This document shows, one piece after another, positions 24,063 through 35,376 of a stretch of DNA of 64,000 nucleotides; positions within the stretch are counted from its first letter, which is position 1, and every line of letters begins with the position of its first letter. The translations under genes and the position numbers were made by a program. Under the pieces are notes generated by a model that saw nothing but the letters and a program-made list of their open reading frames with translations, did no database searches and was not told the origin of the DNA. The stretch covers positions 3,224,001 to 3,288,000 of the forward strand of contig CP085827.1 in assembly GCA_020809705.1 (NCBI GenBank), in the 5' to 3' direction. This DNA comes from Calonectria ilicicola. Its lineage: Eukaryota; Ascomycota; Sordariomycetes; Hypocreales; Nectriaceae.

Positions 24063-26015
24063 CTAATGAACGAATCGGAAGTCCAACCTTTGCTGTCCCT
24101 CATCTGTAGAATGCAAAACATAATCCTCCTGCTCCTGCTTGGTCAGTGCGTTCCACTTGCGGTCGCGCACCTTGTTGCGCCAGACGTAAAAGGCCTTGAC
24201 CCCGTAAAACAAGACAACGTTGAATGAGCAAATGGCCAGCAGGATCTTGTTTCCGCGGCGGTACAGCGGCGCATCGTCTTCACGGTAAATGTTGGATGCG
24301 ATGATGTTGCCCGACTGCACAAACATGTTGTACAAGGCGGCGCTGATGGCGCGTGTTCGCACACTGTTGCTGTTCTTTGCGTTCCAACCGACCAAGATGG
24401 CGTGGCAGTACGGGTAGCTGAGGAGGCCTGAGATGAGCGCATAGCGAACCCATGAGTTCATGTTGGCGGGCAAGACCACGAGAGCGACTAGCCAAGGGAA
24501 AATCCAAATGTTGGAGACGGACGACAGAATGGCTCGCTCCTTGTACTTTTCGGACAGCCAGGTGATGATGAGCAGATTGACGGCATAGAGGAACTGCGAT
24601 GGGATGGCCAACAAATTGGCTTCAAAGGTGGAGAAACCAATCTGCCTCAAAATGTATGACAGGTAGGTGCTCATAGGCGAAGGAGGGATGTAAACCATAA
24701 GACCAATCAGGTACAGCGGCCACTGCTCCCAATCCTTGATGGCCTTCCACAGCTTGGGGAGGTTGACAGCTTCACTATAGGGGAGTTAGTATTGTTCGTA
24801 AAAAATGACGGTGGCGCTGTGTTCTTACCGGTTATTCATGTCGCCCTTGCTGGGATCATCGCGGAGCAGACGGTTGACCATGATGTATTCCTCGTGCTCG
24901 CTGAACCATCCATCCTTGCCCCGGAACCAGTTCTTGGTCTGGCATGGACCAGCTGGCATGAGCACCCACGAAAACACACCAACGATAAAGGTTGCGATGG
25001 CTTCGAGGAGGAAAAGCCACTGCCAGCCACTCCAGCCCAAGACTCCACGCATCTCCAAGACACCAGCAGCAATCAGGGAGCCGAGGATGTTGCAGGTGCT
25101 CAGCGCAGTCCAGAAAAACGCCAGTCTAACAGGCAGCTCGGTCGACTTGTAAAAGTAGGTGAGCCATAGGACGATATCACTAGTTCAGTCAGCGAATCTG
25201 CATTATTTTTTTCTCACGGCCAATTCAACTCTCGACGTACGGGATAAATCCACCCATGAGAAGACCAAGCAAGCACTTAATGGCATAATATCCGGCCCTG
25301 TTCTTCAGAGCAGCCTGGGCGCCAGCCACAATGGACCAGCTGCAAATCAGAAACGGGATCCATCGATCGGCACCAAGCTTCTTGCTAATCAAGCCACTGG
25401 GGAGCTCTGCAGACAGGAACGAGACGAGAAAGATCTAAAGGCGCGTTTAGTTTCGCTCTATACAAGTACAAATACATGCAAAGGGCGTGCGACTAACCGT
25501 TTGGCCATAGTTGAAGTCGTTGGTGTCCATACCAATCTCGGCAAGCTAGGTCACTTGTTAGCGAATGGGGGAATTTTCGTTGACACATGGAAATCGACTT
25601 ACCATGTTGTCTGAGATGGCGCGATTGATGTTTCGTCGGTGGAAATCGAGCGAGAGGAACATGACCCACGCCCACAAGCAGATGCGGAAGTCGATCTGTG
25701 GCAGCGGGCCGTTAGTTAGCGTCTTGTTTACTTGCGCGAGAGAGCGGGGAGGGCTGCGTCTTGTCACAATACCTTCTTCACAAGCTTGGCCTCCTCCTCG
25801 GGAGCCCAAGTATAGTTGGGGTCGAAGCGATGACGGTTCTCATACTCGGCATTCTCGTAGATCTTGCGCCAGCGATCGGCCACGGCTGGATCAGAGAAGA
25901 CGTGGCCGCCCTCAGTGGTCGACGTCTCGTTACCACTGTCATAGTTGGTAGCAGACTTCGAGTCGTTGACAACGACCTCTTTAGTGTCCCGGTTGGGACC
26001 CTCGATGACGGCCAT
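24063..26015 (-). CDS. MFS transporter, Dal5 family (pantothenate/nicotinate-like), divergent from a TauD dioxygenase
   Basis: Six exons on the minus strand (25773-26015, 25603-25695, 25498-25545, 25241-25434, 24829-25179, 24063-24774) give 546 aa. Seen: a polar N-terminus of about 80 residues, FHRRNINRAISDNM after helix 1, LGADRWIPFLICSWSIVAG, LLMGGFIPDIVLWLTYFYKS and the central loop RLLRDDPSKGDMNNREAVN, typical of fungal pantothenate/nicotinic-acid-type Dal5 relatives. It should be a plasma-membrane importer of a small organic anion. The 1.6-kb promoter it shares with the TauD-type enzyme suggests a sulfonate or a similar sulfur compound as cargo; this is inferred from position only. Yeast Seo1, in the same family, is thought to act on sulfur compounds. 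Confidence 0.9.
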
Positions 26016-27030
26016 GGCTGTAATTGAACCCGCGGAGATGCAACAACAGAGGGACGGTGCCGCGGAGATGGAAACCACACGCTTAGAACCAGGAGGGGCA
26101 TGAGACGGGAATGGGATGCATCGACTACATTATAAAGGGCACAGCTACATACACTTTTTCCCAACCCATGGCACTGGGACCGTTTGTTCAAGCCCAGGGA
26201 CTCGGAAAAGGTTTCTTGGCTGCTTCGTTGGACGGGGGCTGGAGATGTCGCGATGAGCTCTGGATATCACCTCAAGCATGGGTAACAGCAGCCATTTGCG
26301 AGACGATTCGAGTCCAGACTTGAACCGGATCCCAGTAGTCTCGGTGCTACTGGAAATTCTCTCTCGGAGAGCACAGAACCAAGTCGAGTCCGTCCACGCA
26401 AGACCACGGCCCATTACACCAATTAAGGTAGTGAGATAAAGCTGCATCAACCCAAACAAGGTTGCCAAGGGTCAGCCAAGAAAACGGGCCCGGTGTCATT
26501 GGCGAGAGCTGCCGCGAGACGGGCACCGTTCTATCATGACAAGCACCCTTCCCTAACATGACAGGGCATGATGAGGCTTTGCCTATAAGAGGAGGTTTGG
26601 CGGATGACGTGCGGGCTAGCTGGAGAAAACCCAATCGCAGAGGTCCCCGGCCGAGATCCTGGAAAGCAATTATGCTTATTGGATCCATGGCCAAGACTGA
26701 GTGTGGTGGAGACGAGCTGATGGAGGGGGAGTATGGGGCAGTGACAAATGTCGGCGTGTTTATTTGATGTGCCGAGTCTACATACACCATGGATATAGAC
26801 CGATATTGACTAGTATCATTAAAAACAGCACAGCAAATTAAACACGACACTCTCAAATACCTGTCGAATTCCTTTTCTTCAACCTCGAAAAACGCTCCCA
26901 AAAATTATCCTCGCAAAATAAAATACCCCCCTATCAACATCTTATCGCCCGATCATCGGCATACTGATTGCGTGACTCGGCCCATGGGATTGCGACACCA
27001 ACAACGTCGCCCTCACATAGGCCGTGATGG

Positions 27031-27169
27031 CGCAATGCAGCACCAGTCCCACTTTACCTTTAGGCCTCATACGTCGCCGCGCTGCGCTTCCCCCATTGCG
27101 TGATTTGGACCGCAATGTCGAACTGCCAACGCGCGCTGCCCTCGCAATGCCCGCGACACTGGCGCAATG
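27031..27169. promoter_or_regulatory. Cluster of five CGCAATG sites
   Basis: Five exact copies of a 7-mer in 139 bp, four forward and one reverse, with a sixth copy at 27390-27396. The first copy reads ATGGCGCAAT, close to the dyad bound by Cys3/MetR-type bZIP sulfur regulators. The link to sulfur control is an inference. Confidence 0.5.
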
Positions 27170-27446
27170 CCCGTCCGTATCGGCGCCGTGCTTGGCCCCG
27201 TTGCGCATCCATCAAGCCCACCACAATGGACCGGCGCGGGTCCGTCCTCTCACCTTTGGCTCTTTGTCGCCGTCGTCGCGATGACGAATCGGCCTTTTGC
27301 TGTTTTATCCCATCCCACCAGGAGGAGGAGCTCTGGGTGTTCGGCACATCTGCCTTCCCCGCGCTGATGTTGACATCAGTGTCCATTGACGCAATGGCGA
27401 TGCCGACGCCCGAGATGATGTGTAGGAAACGCGATACAACGTGGCG

Positions 27447-27456
27447 TATATAAAAA
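27447..27456 (+). promoter_or_regulatory. TATA box of the TauD gene
   Basis: TATATAAAAA about 180 bp before the ATG, followed by a CA-repeat-rich leader. Position and sequence fit a core promoter. Confidence 0.6.
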
Positions 27457-27636
27457 GCTCCCCCGGCAGCCCTTAGTCTCTTGATAGGAGCCAATTCAGA
27501 TACCAATTCCAAGTTCCAGACCATCAATCAAGTGGCTGTTGACGAAATAATACCCCCATCTTTCGCACACACACATATACACGCACGCACACGCACTTGT
27601 GCACACTTATACAGATAACACACACACACCCTCACT

Positions 27637-28928
27637 ATGGCCCCCTCAGCAACAGAAACCGTCTCCAACTTGGCCAATCAGGCCGCCAACCTTAAGCTCT
27701 ACTCCGGTGGCGTCGAGGGCGCCTACAAGGAGCTAGCCCCCGTTGACTTTTCCAAAGAGGCCGAGGAGCAGGGTTCAGACGAGCATGCAGCAGCCAAGGT
27801 GAGTTAACTATAATAGCAATGGCAGTAGCAGCAGTGGTAGCAGCAGCAGCAATAGCAACAGCAACTAACACACAATGCGCCCACACAATAGTACCCTCAC
27901 TACCTCCCCACCTGGAACAAGGACCAGACCTACCCTCCCCTCCAGCCCTTTGAGCACTACGACCACGGCAAGGATGCCGACCCTACATTCCCAGACATCC
28001 TCACCAAGGACGCCAAGGTGACGCACCTGACACCCACCATCGGCACCGAGATCGAGGGCGTCCAGCTCAGCAGCCTCAGCGATGCCGGCAAGGACCAGCT
28101 GGCCCGCTACGTCGCCGAGCGCAAGGTGGTGGCCTTCCGCAACCAGGACTTTGCCGACCTTCCCATCTCCGATGCGCTCAAGTTCGGCGGCTACTTTGGC
28201 CGACACCACATCCACCCGACCTCCGGGTCCCCCGCCGGCCACCCGGAGATCCACCTCGTCCACCGCGGCGCCGGCGACAAGTCACACGAGACCTTCTTCA
28301 AGAGCCGTGTCAGCTCCGTCGCTTGGCACTCCGACGTCACCTACGAGCAGCAACCCCCCGGAACCACCTTCCTCTACATTCTGGACAACCCGGAGACGGG
28401 CGGCGACACCCTCTTCGCCAACACGGCCGAGGCCTACAACCGCCTGTCGCCCTCGTTCCAGCGCATCCTACACGGCCTCAAGGCCACCCACTCCGGCATT
28501 GAGCAGATCAACGCCAGCGTCCGCAAGGGCAGCGTCAAGCGCCGTGAGCCCACCCTCACCGAGCACCCCATTGTGCGCACCCACCCTGTTACTGGCGAGA
28601 AGTCGCTCTTCATCAACCCCCAGTGTAAGTCTCAAAAACCACCACCACTACTAGCAAGCAGCTAACAATTACACCAATAGTCACCCGTGAAATTGTCGGC
28701 CTCAAGAAGGAAGAGTCCGACGCCATCCTCAACTTCCTCTACGAGCACATCGCCTGGGGCGCCGACTTCCACGCCCGGGTGCGCTGGCAGGAGGGCACCG
28801 TTGTCGTCTGGGACAACCGAGTCGTCCAGCACACTGCCATCGTCGACTGGAAGACTGGCCAGCGAAGGCACCTGGCCCGTATCACGCCGCAGGCCGAGCG
28901 TCCCTACGAGACTCCTTTTGAGGGTTAA
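27637..28928 (+). CDS. TauD/TfdA-type 2-oxoglutarate and Fe(II)-dependent dioxygenase
   Basis: Three exons (27637-27798, 27892-28624, 28681-28928) give 380 aa. Seen: the fold's facial triad as WHSDVTYE (His200, Asp202) and WDNRVVQHTA (His349); Arg361-Arg365 in RRHLARITPQ for binding 2-oxoglutarate; and the family block PPGTTFLYILDNPETGGDTLFAN. Relatives such as yeast Jlp1 hydroxylate taurine or alkyl sulfonates beside the sulfur atom, releasing sulfite as a sulfur source; other relatives act on herbicides or amino acids. No targeting sequence is seen, so it is probably cytosolic. The divergent Dal5-family transporter and the clustered promoter motif suggest coordinated induction, perhaps in sulfur starvation. 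The sulfonate substrate is likely but not shown. Confidence 0.92.
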
Positions 28929-29366
28929 GTTTGTGTGTGAAATTGAGTAATGAAGTGAAAGAATGATGCTATGTATAAAACATCCATCCTGCGCGTGCGG
29001 CATATGGACCCAGCAGATAATGAATAAAAATTGTGAAATTTCGATTCTCTCTGTGCCACTCTGAATACGGTGTCCTGGAATCCGCCCTAGCTAGTTTATA
29101 CCGCCTTGTAGATGTACTTGGCCACCGCCCTATGGTTGTTCCAGGATTCGCCTCGTCCGCCTTACGCCGCCTTACGCCGCCCTACGCTTGCCATCAGAGC
29201 CATCTGACAGTCGACCTAAAGTGGGGTTAACCAGCGATACTTATATTGAAGACGGTCGTGGTCAGCACTATGGAATTTCTGCACTTTTTTTTTTTACGCA
29301 TAACCTCCAAGCTGATTTTTGAGAGCAGCCCTCTTTGCCCGTTTGTCCTTGCCTTTATCAAAAGAC
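28929..29366. other. Intergenic with a short CGCCTTACGC repeat
   Basis: A 438-bp gap. The 10-mer-like unit CGCCTTACGC/CGCCCTACGC recurs at about 29158-29187. Otherwise it holds the 3' end of the dioxygenase gene and the promoter of the next gene. Confidence 0.45.
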
Positions 29367-31018
29367 ATGGATTTCACCAAGAAATGGGTGGTGGATCACC
29401 TACGAAATCATCATAAACAGGCAGCGTTGGTTAGTATGCCACATCAATCACCAAAAACAAGTATTACTGACATGCTATACAGAAATATTTTTCATTATGC
29501 CTGCAAGCCCGATTTGAGGTAAGTATATGATTTTCAGGAAATGCTTTTTCTCTACATTATTCTCTCTTTCCTCTTCGTCTTATATCGCAAATCTCAATGG
29601 CGAGGACCAAAATTGCTCACATGGTATACAGCTATACCACGAACTGAGCAACTCTACCTCGAGGCAACGTAGCTCTGATTCACGTTCTTCCAACTACTAT
29701 AATGAGCCCACCGTAAGTAAAAAATGCATCTGGGGTGCTTGCCTTCTTTTTTTTCTCTTTGTTCTCACACTATATTCAGGAAATATGGTGTTTCAATAAG
29801 AATTCACATCCCCAGTGGCCACATTTAGACCGTTTTCTCCTGGTCTTTGGCAATCCAGTCGATAATTTTCTTTCTCATGTCGATCCGTTCCTTATTGAAA
29901 CAGCTATACTTTTGTTGTTGAATGTCTTGCTTCTCTGCGCTAATTTTGAATTCCCGAATGGGGTTCGCTATCTTTGCACGGCGATGCCGTGGACGGTGTG
30001 GCCGGCATTGGTAGTATTATGGGGGGTGTGCTGGATGTTTCCCCCCCCATGGCCTGCTCCACAGCCAGCCTTCGAAAATCGTGAGATTCATTCTGGAGAT
30101 TATGGCCAAGTCCCGGCAATTCAAACACAGCCCTTAGCCCAACCATTTATAGTACAGCACACCCATCACGCTCCGCAGTTCATTCCAACCCTTCTGGATG
30201 GGTTTGAACTCGACCCGCCTTTTGCCCAAAATGAGGTATATTGGGACGAAAAGCCCTGTGGGCAGCTGCCAGATGGTTCGTGGTTTGGCATACCGCAATT
30301 TGGATCGGATTCGGTGCACAATTCGACGGCACCAGTAGCAGCACCCCAGAGTGTCCATCGAATACAGGGATCCCCAGTGCGTCCTATCATTCCAGCGGCA
30401 TCCCATACCCCATTGGTTTCTGATACATTTCAGACTCTCCAAACATTAACCACAGCGGAACCTTTGACTTCAGGGACATCAACTTCGCCCAAAAGTCAAA
30501 CCGAAATAACCGTTACAAGCTCAGAATTAAGTTGCCCACAATGTAAGAAGTCCTTTTCCAGGAAAGATGTCTGTCTTCGCCACCAAAAGCAACAAGCCTG
30601 CAAACGTATGGAAAATGACAACGCAACACTCAACAACATTGTCTGCCCACACCAAGAATGCGACAGGTCCAAACCAGGAAAAGGGTTCAAAAGAAAGGAT
30701 AATCTAACGCAACATCTTGACCGTTGCAAGTTTCACAAGAAAAGGCCTATAGGTGGCGAAGCATCAACTCACCAGAACTCAATAGATACGGCGATTCCCA
30801 CTGGAATCAGCAAGAAACGAAAAGCTGCAGAGGCTTCGTTTTTGGACATGAAGGACGATGGTGAAGATAGCAATGGTGACAGGGGCAAATGTCCAAAGCT
30901 GCAGTTACAGAAGATGAGACAAAATGAAAAGGAACGATTGGAGGAAATCTACGCAAGGCTAAAGGAAATAGAGGAAGAGAAGGCCAAGTTAGAGAAAGAG
31001 CGGCAAGAACACGAGTAG
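29367..31018 (+). CDS. C2H2 zinc-finger protein with two hydrophobic segments
   Basis: Four exons, all introns phase 0 (29367-29429, 29483-29518, 29632-29712, 29780-31018), give 472 aa starting MDFTKKWVVDHLRNHHKQ. Seen: two hydrophobic stretches at about residues 97-115 (FLIETAILLLLNVLLLC) and 128-147; a Ser/Thr/Pro-rich middle; a C2H2 finger from Cys312 (CPQCKKSFSRKDVCLRHQKQQAC) and a second, longer-spaced one (CPHQECDRSKPGKGFKRKDNLTQHLDRC); a basic patch KKRK; and a charged coiled coil at about 433-472. It is a likely nuclear DNA-binding protein of a fungal family without known function. The hydrophobic region is odd for a nuclear factor: it may be a membrane anchor, or hide an intron I did not resolve (a GT...AG pair lies near 30009-30066). 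Confidence 0.78.
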
Positions 31019-31576
31019 AATCTGGCAGCTCTTGATGCATGCATTGAAAAGATGATAGGATAAGGATGTGATCAAAGAGAGGGCTATTTCAAGTCTACGG
31101 GATTACTTGCATGCAAGTGTGGGAGAAGGTCCGAGTATTTGATTGTTTGAACTGCGCATGATATTAAAACAAGATAGATACAACTAACCATAGTTATTTT
31201 CCATGTCTGAAAGAGTAATCGTGCACCCTGCCCATCGTTGATGCCCCACAACTGACTCAACTGCAGATGAGTTCCCCAGGGTGGATAAAAGCAGGAGGAG
31301 CAAGTGCCTTACCCAATGCTACACTAAACAGAACATCAGGCCCAAGCGAGCAAGATTAGATTCATCAGACTCTTGTCTAAACCAGCCACACCAATCACAA
31401 CCAAATAAGTTCCATCTTACAAGAAATCCAACCATCGTACATATTTTTTGACTGAGCTGAGCCATGTAAAATCTAATTTAAACGCCGCCAATGCTTCCTC
31501 AACGCCGTCATCTACATCCAACCCATCACTTCTAGAAAACTCCCTCCCACGGTATCCAGCTTACAACTTCAACTTC
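31019..31576. other. Convergent 3' intergenic region
   Basis: 558 bp between the stops of the C2H2 gene and ima1. Nothing recognised. Confidence 0.5.
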
Positions 31577-33762
31577 TTACAATGTAGTGTTCCAGAACTG
31601 GTGGGCAAGCATTGTTGCTAACACGCCGGTGCCATATTTTCCTGCATCAATGTCGCTCTTCCACACCTCCCAGGCTACCCAACACACGGCAGCTAGCTCC
31701 ATAACACTCAGCACAGATCCAGCATAAGTAGCCGTGCTAGGTGCTTCCTCCTCTCTGGTGTCTTGGCTCGTCTCACCGGTAACACGCAGGGCAATGGTTC
31801 CCGCAGCAGACAATATGGCTAACTGCAATTCCCTGCCAAAGGGCATAGCCAGACTGACAGTTAACCCCCATAGAACTAGCAGACATACAATAATAATAAA
31901 TTCGACTCCAAGAGGCTTTTTTGGTCGAACAGACTCGGCAATATCAACAGCAGACCACTTTGCAGTCTTCCTCGAAGACTCGGGTGGCTCTTCTTGCTCT
32001 TGACTTAGGCTAAAGCTAGAGCCTAGCAGATCTGCCAACGAATTAGCCTCGTCATTCTCTGCCGCAGGGGCAAAGAAACTCGGGGGCTTGAAAGCGACAT
32101 TGCTCGCTTCCTCTGCCTTGGCCTGCTCCTTTGCCTTGTCGCTGGTTCGGAAGAAGACATTCTCCTTCTCAGCTGGTTTGCTCCGCAAAATAGGCGCATT
32201 GGGATTGCGTAGTCGTTGGGCTGGGTTCGTAGGTGCAGCGGGGACTTTGTACCAAAAGGGACTTGCTTCAGGGTTAACGGGTGCCTGTCCAAACGCCCGA
32301 GCAGGGCCAGAAGGTGAATTGTTACTAAAGGCGCGATGAGGAGACTGAGACTGAGTTGGCGTCCAGTCCATTTCGTCTGAATACGCAACTGGTTCAGGCC
32401 GGGGAGGTGCACTTGAGATGCCCAGCGAGCCCATTCGGTTGAGGGGGCTGCTACCAGTCTGAACAGGGTTGTTGGGGGGATAAGGAGGCGGTAGCGAGTT
32501 GACGCTGGGCATGCTGAACGGATCCCTCTGCGGACGCGGTTTTGGAGATGGTTCGTCTAGGGCCTCGTTCAACAAATCTGAAAAAGTCTTTGGCTCCTCC
32601 TTCTTGATGGATGGTCTTCTCTTTCCTCGCTTTGGTGACAGGATCGGCCCATCGGATTTGAACAAGGGTGTAGTATCAACACGGATCGAGCCTCTTGCCA
32701 AAACATATATCTACACGCGTTAGCACAAACCTATAGTCGAATTTCATAGGACATACCAAATTCATCACCACACCCATGACTATGTGAGCGCTCAGTTGAG
32801 CACCCTGTGATTGTGCCCTGCCGCCATGCATCACAAGGACCTTTTGGAACAGGAAGCGGAAAAATATTATCAGTCCCTGGAACGAGTACCATTGCGTAAA
32901 GCCCAGTAGGTGCCTGGTAAAGCCACGCGAGACTTGAACAAACTTGGGGTTCCACCACACAGAGAGGATGCTTGCTGTCAAGGCTCCCTTGATCAGGGTC
33001 TCGGCTGGAGGCAGAAAGGCAACAGCCCAAGCAAGGCCAGAGACTGCCAGTTTTGGCCAGCTCCTGTCATCAGGATCGTACATGCCGTCGTCTGGGTGCT
33101 CCAATGCGAGGGAGACATGCCTCAGGTGCCACAGCATCTGCAACACCAGCCCTCCCCACCAGAGTCCTCGTCCGAAGCTATTTGCCCAGTCCAGCCCGGT
33201 CACCCTGCCCGTTTCCCTCTTCCTTCCCCGGCTCTTATCCATCATGCGCCGGAGGTGGTCTGTCTTGGCCGTGTACCCAGCCTGGCGGATGCGGCTTTCT
33301 ACCCGTTCGGCGCACTCATCGCATACTTGGGGGTATCGCTCTTCAAGGCCCTTCCGAAATCGATAGTAGTTGCGTTCGAGCTCCGGGTAGTCGGGGTGAT
33401 CAGGGTCGTCCGGTAGATATTGTGCTAGCGACGAGGTAAAGAGACGTTGATTCTTGATGCATGTTGCGCAGAAGATGCTGTCCTGGGATGGGGTGGTGGG
33501 GGAGGTTGCTCGAGATGAGGCGTATCGTGTCGCAGGAGCTTCGCGTTCGGTCGCAACGGGGGGATCAGTAATGTCTCCATTCTAGATTTCATCAGCATGG
33601 GTCATGAGATCATCGAATAAAAACACTGGTTACCTCGTCTAAGTAGTTTGTCGCATCGCAGTACAGGCACAAAAAGTCACGGGTGATGCCATCATACTTG
33701 GTGTTGGAGCGTTTACCGCAGTAAAAGCAGGTCAAGAATCGTGGTCCTCTAAGGCGGGGCAT
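31577..33762 (-). CDS. ima1: Inner nuclear membrane protein Ima1/SAMP1 (Ima1 N-terminal zinc domain)
   Basis: Three exons on the minus strand (33634-33762, 32757-33581, 31577-32710) give 695 aa. Seen: four CxxC pairs at residues 12-15, 32-35, 81-84 and 130-133, which form the zinc-binding Ima1 N-terminal domain; a membrane region with several helices (GLVLQMLWHLRHVSLAL, LAWAVAFLPP, SFQGLIIFFRFLFQ, AHIVMGVVMNLIYVLARG); a long disordered Pro/Ser-rich nucleoplasmic part; and two more C-terminal helices. S. pombe Ima1 and human SAMP1/TMEM201 sit in the inner nuclear membrane and link chromatin and the cytoskeleton to the envelope. Intron phases are all zero. It is divergent from dsc3 with a 488-bp shared promoter. 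Confidence 0.92.
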
Positions 33763-34250
33763 GGTTTCGTCATCATCAGGTGGTGTGGTAAACAGAAAGC
33801 AAAATGCAGTATCAAAGTAGAGTCGGGACCAGCCGTCGAGGATCGGGCTTCAAGCAGCAGCGCGGGTTCGTGATGATGAAGGCAGATTCTGCCGGGCGGT
33901 GACTCTTGTTCTTTGGAGCAGGGGGTCCGTTCCTGTGTGCCGGGGCGAGCCGCTGGAATGGGGACGTCGTTAGCGGGGCGCTGCAGGTGCCAGACACCTA
34001 GAGCAGGCCCTAGAGCAGGCCCGAGAGAACACCCTAGAGAACACCCTCGAAATGCTGCGTCCCCTGTAAGTTGGCATGTGGCAGAATGTGGAGGCAACGT
34101 CACTAGCGACCAAACCTCCGTAGTTGAGCCTCACACGGCATCACGTCTCATCACCACATCCCCGCCAGCGATCCGCACCCGTCCATTCCCGTCGTCGCCG
34201 CGGGGGCCTGCGCACACTGACGACTGCCCTTCTCCAAAAATGCCCTCGAC
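33763..34250. promoter_or_regulatory. Shared promoter of ima1 and dsc3, with short tandem repeats
   Basis: Between 33999 and 34052 two different 12-bp units are each tandemly doubled: CCTAGAGCAGGC and GAGAACACCCTA/C. They lie midway between two outward start codons. No gene is seen. Confidence 0.55.
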
Positions 34251-35099
34251 ATGACGCCGCTATCCTCGCCTCCGCGGCCCTCGGTCCGCCCTCTGCACCT
34301 CGCCATCCGCTTCTCCACGTCGCAGCCTGACCTCGACCTCGACATCTCCAACCCGCACGCCACCACCGTCCTCTCCCTCAAGCACCTCCTGCGCTCGCGC
34401 CTGGGCTCCCGCTCGCGCCTCCGCCTGATCCACCAGGGCCGCCTGCTCCCCGACACCTCCGCCCTCAGCTCCGTCCTCAGAGCGCCGCCCCCGCTGCCCC
34501 CGTTGCCCCAGCAGTATGACCCCAAGGGCAAGGGCAAGGCCGTCGACGGCGCCCCCGTGTCCCGCATCTACGTGAACTGCTCCATTGGAGATGAGCTGAC
34601 CAGCGAAGAGCTCGCCGAGGAGGAGGCTTCCGCGAGCAAACCCCCCGACGATGCACAGCGTGACGGCACCAAGCCCACTACATCGACACGCCCGCGGCCT
34701 CGGGGCTTCGATCGTCTCCTCCAGTCGGGTTTCACCCAGTCCGAGGTTTCCACGCTGCGGACGCAGTTTACATCCATCCACACCTCCCGATTCACCCCGG
34801 ATTCTATGCCCTCACCTGATACACTACGCAATCTCGAAGACGCTTGGATCGACAACAATGCTGGTGGTATCCCCTCCGACTCTAACCCTCTCGAGGACGA
34901 GTATGCCGGCATGGCGTCCGTCTTGGAGATACTGTTCCGCGCCATGATGGTTGGCTTCTTCTTCCCACTGGGAAGTCTTACATGGCTGTTGCGCGAGGAG
35001 GGCATCTGGAGCAAGCGCTGGCAGATATTCGTGGGGTTTGGCGTCGTCTTTAGTTTAACCATTGGCTTCATCATGGGAATATCAAGCGACCGCTCGTAG
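34251..35099 (+). CDS. dsc3: Dsc3, subunit of the Golgi Dsc E3 ubiquitin ligase
   Basis: A single exon of 282 aa. Seen: an N-terminal ubiquitin-like fold (LHLAIRFSTSQPDLDLDIS...LSLKHLLRSRLG...LRLIHQGRLLPDTSAL), continued by RIYVNCSIGDELT; a linker; a helical block RGFDRLLQSGFTQSEVSTLRTQF; and two C-terminal transmembrane helices (VLEILFRAMMVGFFFPLGSLTWLL and WQIFVGFGVVFSLTIGFIMG). This is the DUF2407 architecture of Dsc3. The Dsc complex acts in Golgi and endosome membranes; in several fungi it activates the SREBP homologue needed in low oxygen and azole tolerance. ATG 34251 directly follows noncoding sequence and gives the full ubiquitin-like fold. Confidence 0.93.
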   Translation: MTPLSSPPRPSVRPLHLAIRFSTSQPDLDLDISNPHATTVLSLKHLLRSRLGSRSRLRLIHQGRLLPDTSALSSVLRAPPPLPPLPQQYDPKGKGKAVDGAPVSRIYVNCSIGDELTSEELAEEEASASKPPDDAQRDGTKPTTSTRPRPRGFDRLLQSGFTQSEVSTLRTQFTSIHTSRFTPDSMPSPDTLRNLEDAWIDNNAGGIPSDSNPLEDEYAGMASVLEILFRAMMVGFFFPLGSLTWLLREEGIWSKRWQIFVGFGVVFSLTIGFIMGISSDRS

Positions 35100-35376
35100 T
35101 TTGTTGGCCGTACCGCCGCTACATGTATTACTAAGGATAGAAGGCGTCCGGGCGTTTACACAGAGGAACTTTGCACAGTATATTACGGGGGACATTGAGG
35201 GCTTTTATAGAATCCATTGCGGCAAATCCAGACCACCGTCTCATCAAGTCCATGGAGATGCAACCCAACCATGTTCTTCCCACACGCCAAAACTCCCTAC
35301 TGAACGTGATGGTACAGAAAACAACAATCACATCATGACCATCCCATTTTTTTTCGACCACCTCATCCGTCTTAAT

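Larger units (their letters stand above)
26016..27636. promoter_or_regulatory. Divergent promoter of transporter and TauD dioxygenase
   Basis: A 1.6-kb gap. The motif CGCAATG occurs six times exactly, at 27031, 27094 (reverse), 27111, 27143, 27163 and 27390, with further ATTGCG at 26967 and 26989. A TATATAAAAA box is at 27447-27456 and a CA-rich leader at 27565-27630. Open frames here give no credible protein. Confidence 0.6.

Noticed and set aside
1..31018. Whole 5' half as a secondary-metabolite cluster
   Set aside because: No polyketide, peptide or terpene synthase is present; the monooxygenase group fits a catabolic module better.
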